Source of the DNA: Sphingomonadales bacterium
GTDB lineage: Bacteria > Pseudomonadota > Alphaproteobacteria > Sphingomonadales > Sphingomonadaceae
Direction of reading: 5' to 3'
DNA: 18,274 nt
Assembly (NCBI GenBank): GCA_016704425.1
Contig: JADJAC010000003.1
Span: 1-18,274, forward strand
Shown: positions 16,274 through 18,274 of the stretch, piece after piece
How positions within the stretch are numbered: position 1 is the stretch's first letter
How the letters are laid out: each line of letters opens with the position of its first letter
Made by a program: the position numbers and the translations under genes
Notes under the pieces: generated by a model
What the model was told of the DNA's origin: nothing
Database searches by the model: none
Seen by the model: the letters and a program-made list of their open reading frames with translations, nothing else

Positions 16274-17374
16274 TCAATGAACTGGTGAAGCTGCGCGGTA
16301 CCCTTCGGTGGCGGCTGGAAACAGGGTCTCGGTCCAGTTCGACCCGGTGAACCCCGGTTGAGACCGCAGTCCCTTGCAAGCAATGCGGAACCGCGTCCGG
16401 ATCATTTCTGCCCAGGTCCCGAGCCGCGCATACGGCTGAAGAAATCCGGATCATTGGCACGCTCCTGACGGATCGACCGGATGAGCGACAGACCCTTTCG
16501 GCCCGTTCCGGATAATGCATCGATTGAGTCGCGGAAAAGCGGGAAACTTCGTGCGGGTGGCGGACTGGAACGAAACCGGCAGTTCTGGCTCCGGATTCAG
16601 CGCCTCGGGCAAGAACATTTCCGATTTCATGATCGGTCACGCCCGGAAGGATCGGCGCGACATTGATGTGCGTTGGAATGCCGGCATCGACCAAGGCTGA
16701 AATGGCCTTTCAGCCGCTTTTCGGGCTGAGGCGCACGCGGTTCGAGCGCGTGCGATGGATTCCCGGATCAAGAGAGGGGACTGACAGCGCGACGGCAACA
16801 AGGCGTTTGGCCGCCATCGGCGCAAGAATGTCCAGATCGCGGATGATCCCGGTCCTGACTTGGTGGTGATTGTGCAGGCATGGCTGGTCTCGGCAAGAAC
16901 TTAGAATCTGTCGCGTAATCCGCCATCGACCCTCTATGGGGTTGGTATGATCGGTATTGGTGCCATGGGAAATGGTACACTTGCCTTATACCCTTCTTTC
17001 CCAATGCTATCCTGAGCAACGCGCGGCATCCGGCTTTACGAAGAGCTTGGGTCTCGAAATCCAGGCCAGGCGACAAGGCATGTGGAAAGCATGCGTCGGC
17101 CGTGCATAGTAGTAAATACAGCCATGTTCGATCCCTCGATAGGGTTGATCGAATGTTCGAATGGAATGTCCGGAGACGCATTTGTGCTGATGATCGAACG
17201 CGGCTTTTCGATTGTTACGCTTGTCCTGAGCGGAGAGCCGCTCCGTCGACCGCTTCCTTTTCATCAAGCCATTGCCCGTCCGGGTTCCCGAACCTTCAGA
17301 TTGAAAAGCGTGTCGGCGTCCGGTTGGCAGGCGCCCCGGCCGGAGGTGGCAACAGACAGATTGATTCTTAGCAT
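16274..17374 (-). pseudogene. PA0069-family radical SAM protein, heavily frameshifted, Fe-S cysteines altered
   Basis: Protein text recovered from all three minus frames gives one collinear PA0069-like radical SAM protein. In order: RTSVTIEKPRSIISTNASPD (about 17170-17225), PFEHSINP / YRGIEHGCIYYYARPTHAFH (about 17087-17165), SPGLDFETQ, a broken middle (TNTDPYQPIEGRW-like, 16920-16960), VDAGIPTHINVAPILPGVTDHEIGNVLARGAESGARTAGFV (about 16570-16695), then a C-terminus in alternating frames. The family normally has Cys-x3-Cys-x2-Cys (GCEHGCIYC) to bind the 4Fe-4S cluster. Here the first Cys reads Ile and the third reads Tyr, leaving only the middle one. At least eight frame changes occur. The ends are approximate: TGA 16274-16276 and ATG 17374. 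The span fits about 365 residues, the family's usual size. Dense sequencing error or a true pseudogene are both possible. Confidence 0.72.
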
Positions 17375-17393
17375 GTTTCGACCATGCCTCGAA

Positions 17394-18274
17394 TTAAGCA
17401 AACAAAACAAGAACAAACCAGCCGCCGCTTTCGAGCGCCTTGTCCCTGCTTTTTTTTCGGGCTCGCTTGATCACATATTGCCCGATATTTTCGATCTGCC
17501 CCGCAGAATACTGGCCAGCCCAGGAAACCATCCCGTTGTCCTTCAGGAGACCATCGTGAACGATCTGTTGCCAGAGTTTCGCATTTTCCAAGGGCCGCAG
17601 AATGCCGAACATCCGGATTGAGGCTGCCAGCAACGGCGGCGTTCCCGTGGCATACACTGCAACTGTTGCCATAGTGGCTTGAACCGTCAGTGACCTGCTC
17701 TGGCTTTCCGACAAACGGTGGCGGATCGAGCACGCGCTTGTTTTCCGGCGGCGGTGGCGGCAGCGTCTTGGCGCCTCCAAGCTTGAACACTAGGAGCCGA
17801 CTGATATTCGGCGTCATCCGCGACTTGCTGACGAGCATACCTGCCGAAATATCCCAGACGCCGCCCCAACCGACCAGATCGCAACATATTGCACGCCCTT
17901 AATCGAATAGGTAAACGGAGCCGCGATGACGCCGGTTTGCGTCGGGAAAGTCCAAAGCCGTTTGCCCGTATCGGCCGTGTAGGCGCGAAAAACCCGCCGC
18001 CGGCTGTTCCCTGAAAAACAAGGTTTCCTGCGGTTGCCAGTGCGTGTGCCGCCGTTCGTGGGTCCCGGATAATTCACCGTCCAGCGGGCTTTGCCTGCGA
18101 CAGGATCCCAAGCGACAAGCGAACCATTCGATGCGGCTGCGGTTGCGGCCCGAATTGCCTTGTCTGCAGGGACTTCAAGGCCACCAAATTCGAGTCCAAG
18201 CTGGAACCCGACGGTGCCCGGCTTCCAGTCCTTGGACGCTGCCTGTAAATCTGCGCTGCCTCATTGGCGGTAAT
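17394..18274 (-). pseudogene. PQQ-dependent quinohemoprotein alcohol dehydrogenase, C-terminal part, frameshifted
   Basis: This is the 3' part of a PQQ-dependent methanol/ethanol-type dehydrogenase with a fused C-terminal cytochrome c domain (type II quinohemoprotein), a periplasmic enzyme that oxidizes alcohols and passes electrons to heme. Beta-propeller text is seen as ASNGSLVAWDPVAGKARWTVNYPGPTNGG, then FRAYTADTGKRLWTFPTQTGVIAAPFTYSIKGVQYVA, then MLVSKSRMTPNISRLLVFKLGG. The heme site CSVCHG is at about 17655-17675. ENAKLWQQIVHDGLLKDNGMVSWAGQYSAGQIENI follows, with Met of GMVSW the likely axial ligand. Frame changes occur near 18045, 17990, 17855 and 17597. The stop is TAA at 17394-17396. 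The 5' part lies beyond the window. It is upstream of the radical SAM gene on the same strand; no functional link is evident. Confidence 0.82.

Overview
The window looks like a complete, small alphaproteobacterial contig, most likely from Sphingomonadales. The inference rests on gene content and protein style: a large sphingomonad-type TonB receptor, TPR-sulfotransferase and TPR-Asp/Asn hydroxylase proteins, a DUF1330 protein beside an acyl-CoA ligase, a PA0069-type radical SAM gene and a PQQ alcohol dehydrogenase, all in GC-rich DNA. No rRNA, tRNA, transposase, CRISPR array or phage gene was seen.

Layout, left to right. (1) The 3' part of an HSL-family alpha/beta hydrolase (+). (2) A leftward pair, pdxH then a FieF-like cation efflux transporter, overlapping by GTGA. 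(3) A rightward pair, a circularly permuted ATP-grasp/alpha-E fusion and a transglutaminase-like protein, overlapping by ATGA. (4) A small secreted protein (-), divergent from (5) a TonB-dependent receptor (+) that ends in a strong terminator. (6) Three tightly coupled enzymes: a TPR-sulfotransferase, a TPR-Asp/Asn beta-hydroxylase and a TPR putative 2OG-Fe(II) oxygenase. (7) An acyl-CoA ligase and a DUF1330 protein. (8) On the minus strand and convergent with (7), a PA0069-family radical SAM gene, and upstream of it the 3' part of a PQQ-dependent quinohemoprotein dehydrogenase that runs off the window.

The dominant feature of the DNA is indels. Nine genes change reading frame in mid-domain, yet the protein signal continues in another frame. 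I place 19 single-base indels outside the last two genes, and many more within them. For five genes the net indel count brings the length back to a multiple of three. Several sit in short homopolymers. Density is highest at both ends and is zero from about 6001 to 11920. I read this as uncorrected sequencing or assembly error, not mass pseudogenization, and give reconstructed proteins throughout.

The most interesting biology is region 5-6: an outer-membrane receptor followed by three enzymes that each pair a TPR-like scaffold with a modifying domain (sulfation, Asp/Asn hydroxylation, 2OG oxidation). All three lack signal peptides, so they should act in the cytoplasm. The layout suggests coordinated modification of a protein or peptide linked to the receptor, possibly the receptor itself, whose 14 cysteines all fall in seven close pairs. 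That function is a hypothesis. The ATP-grasp/alpha-E plus transglutaminase pair is a second recurrent system of unknown product.
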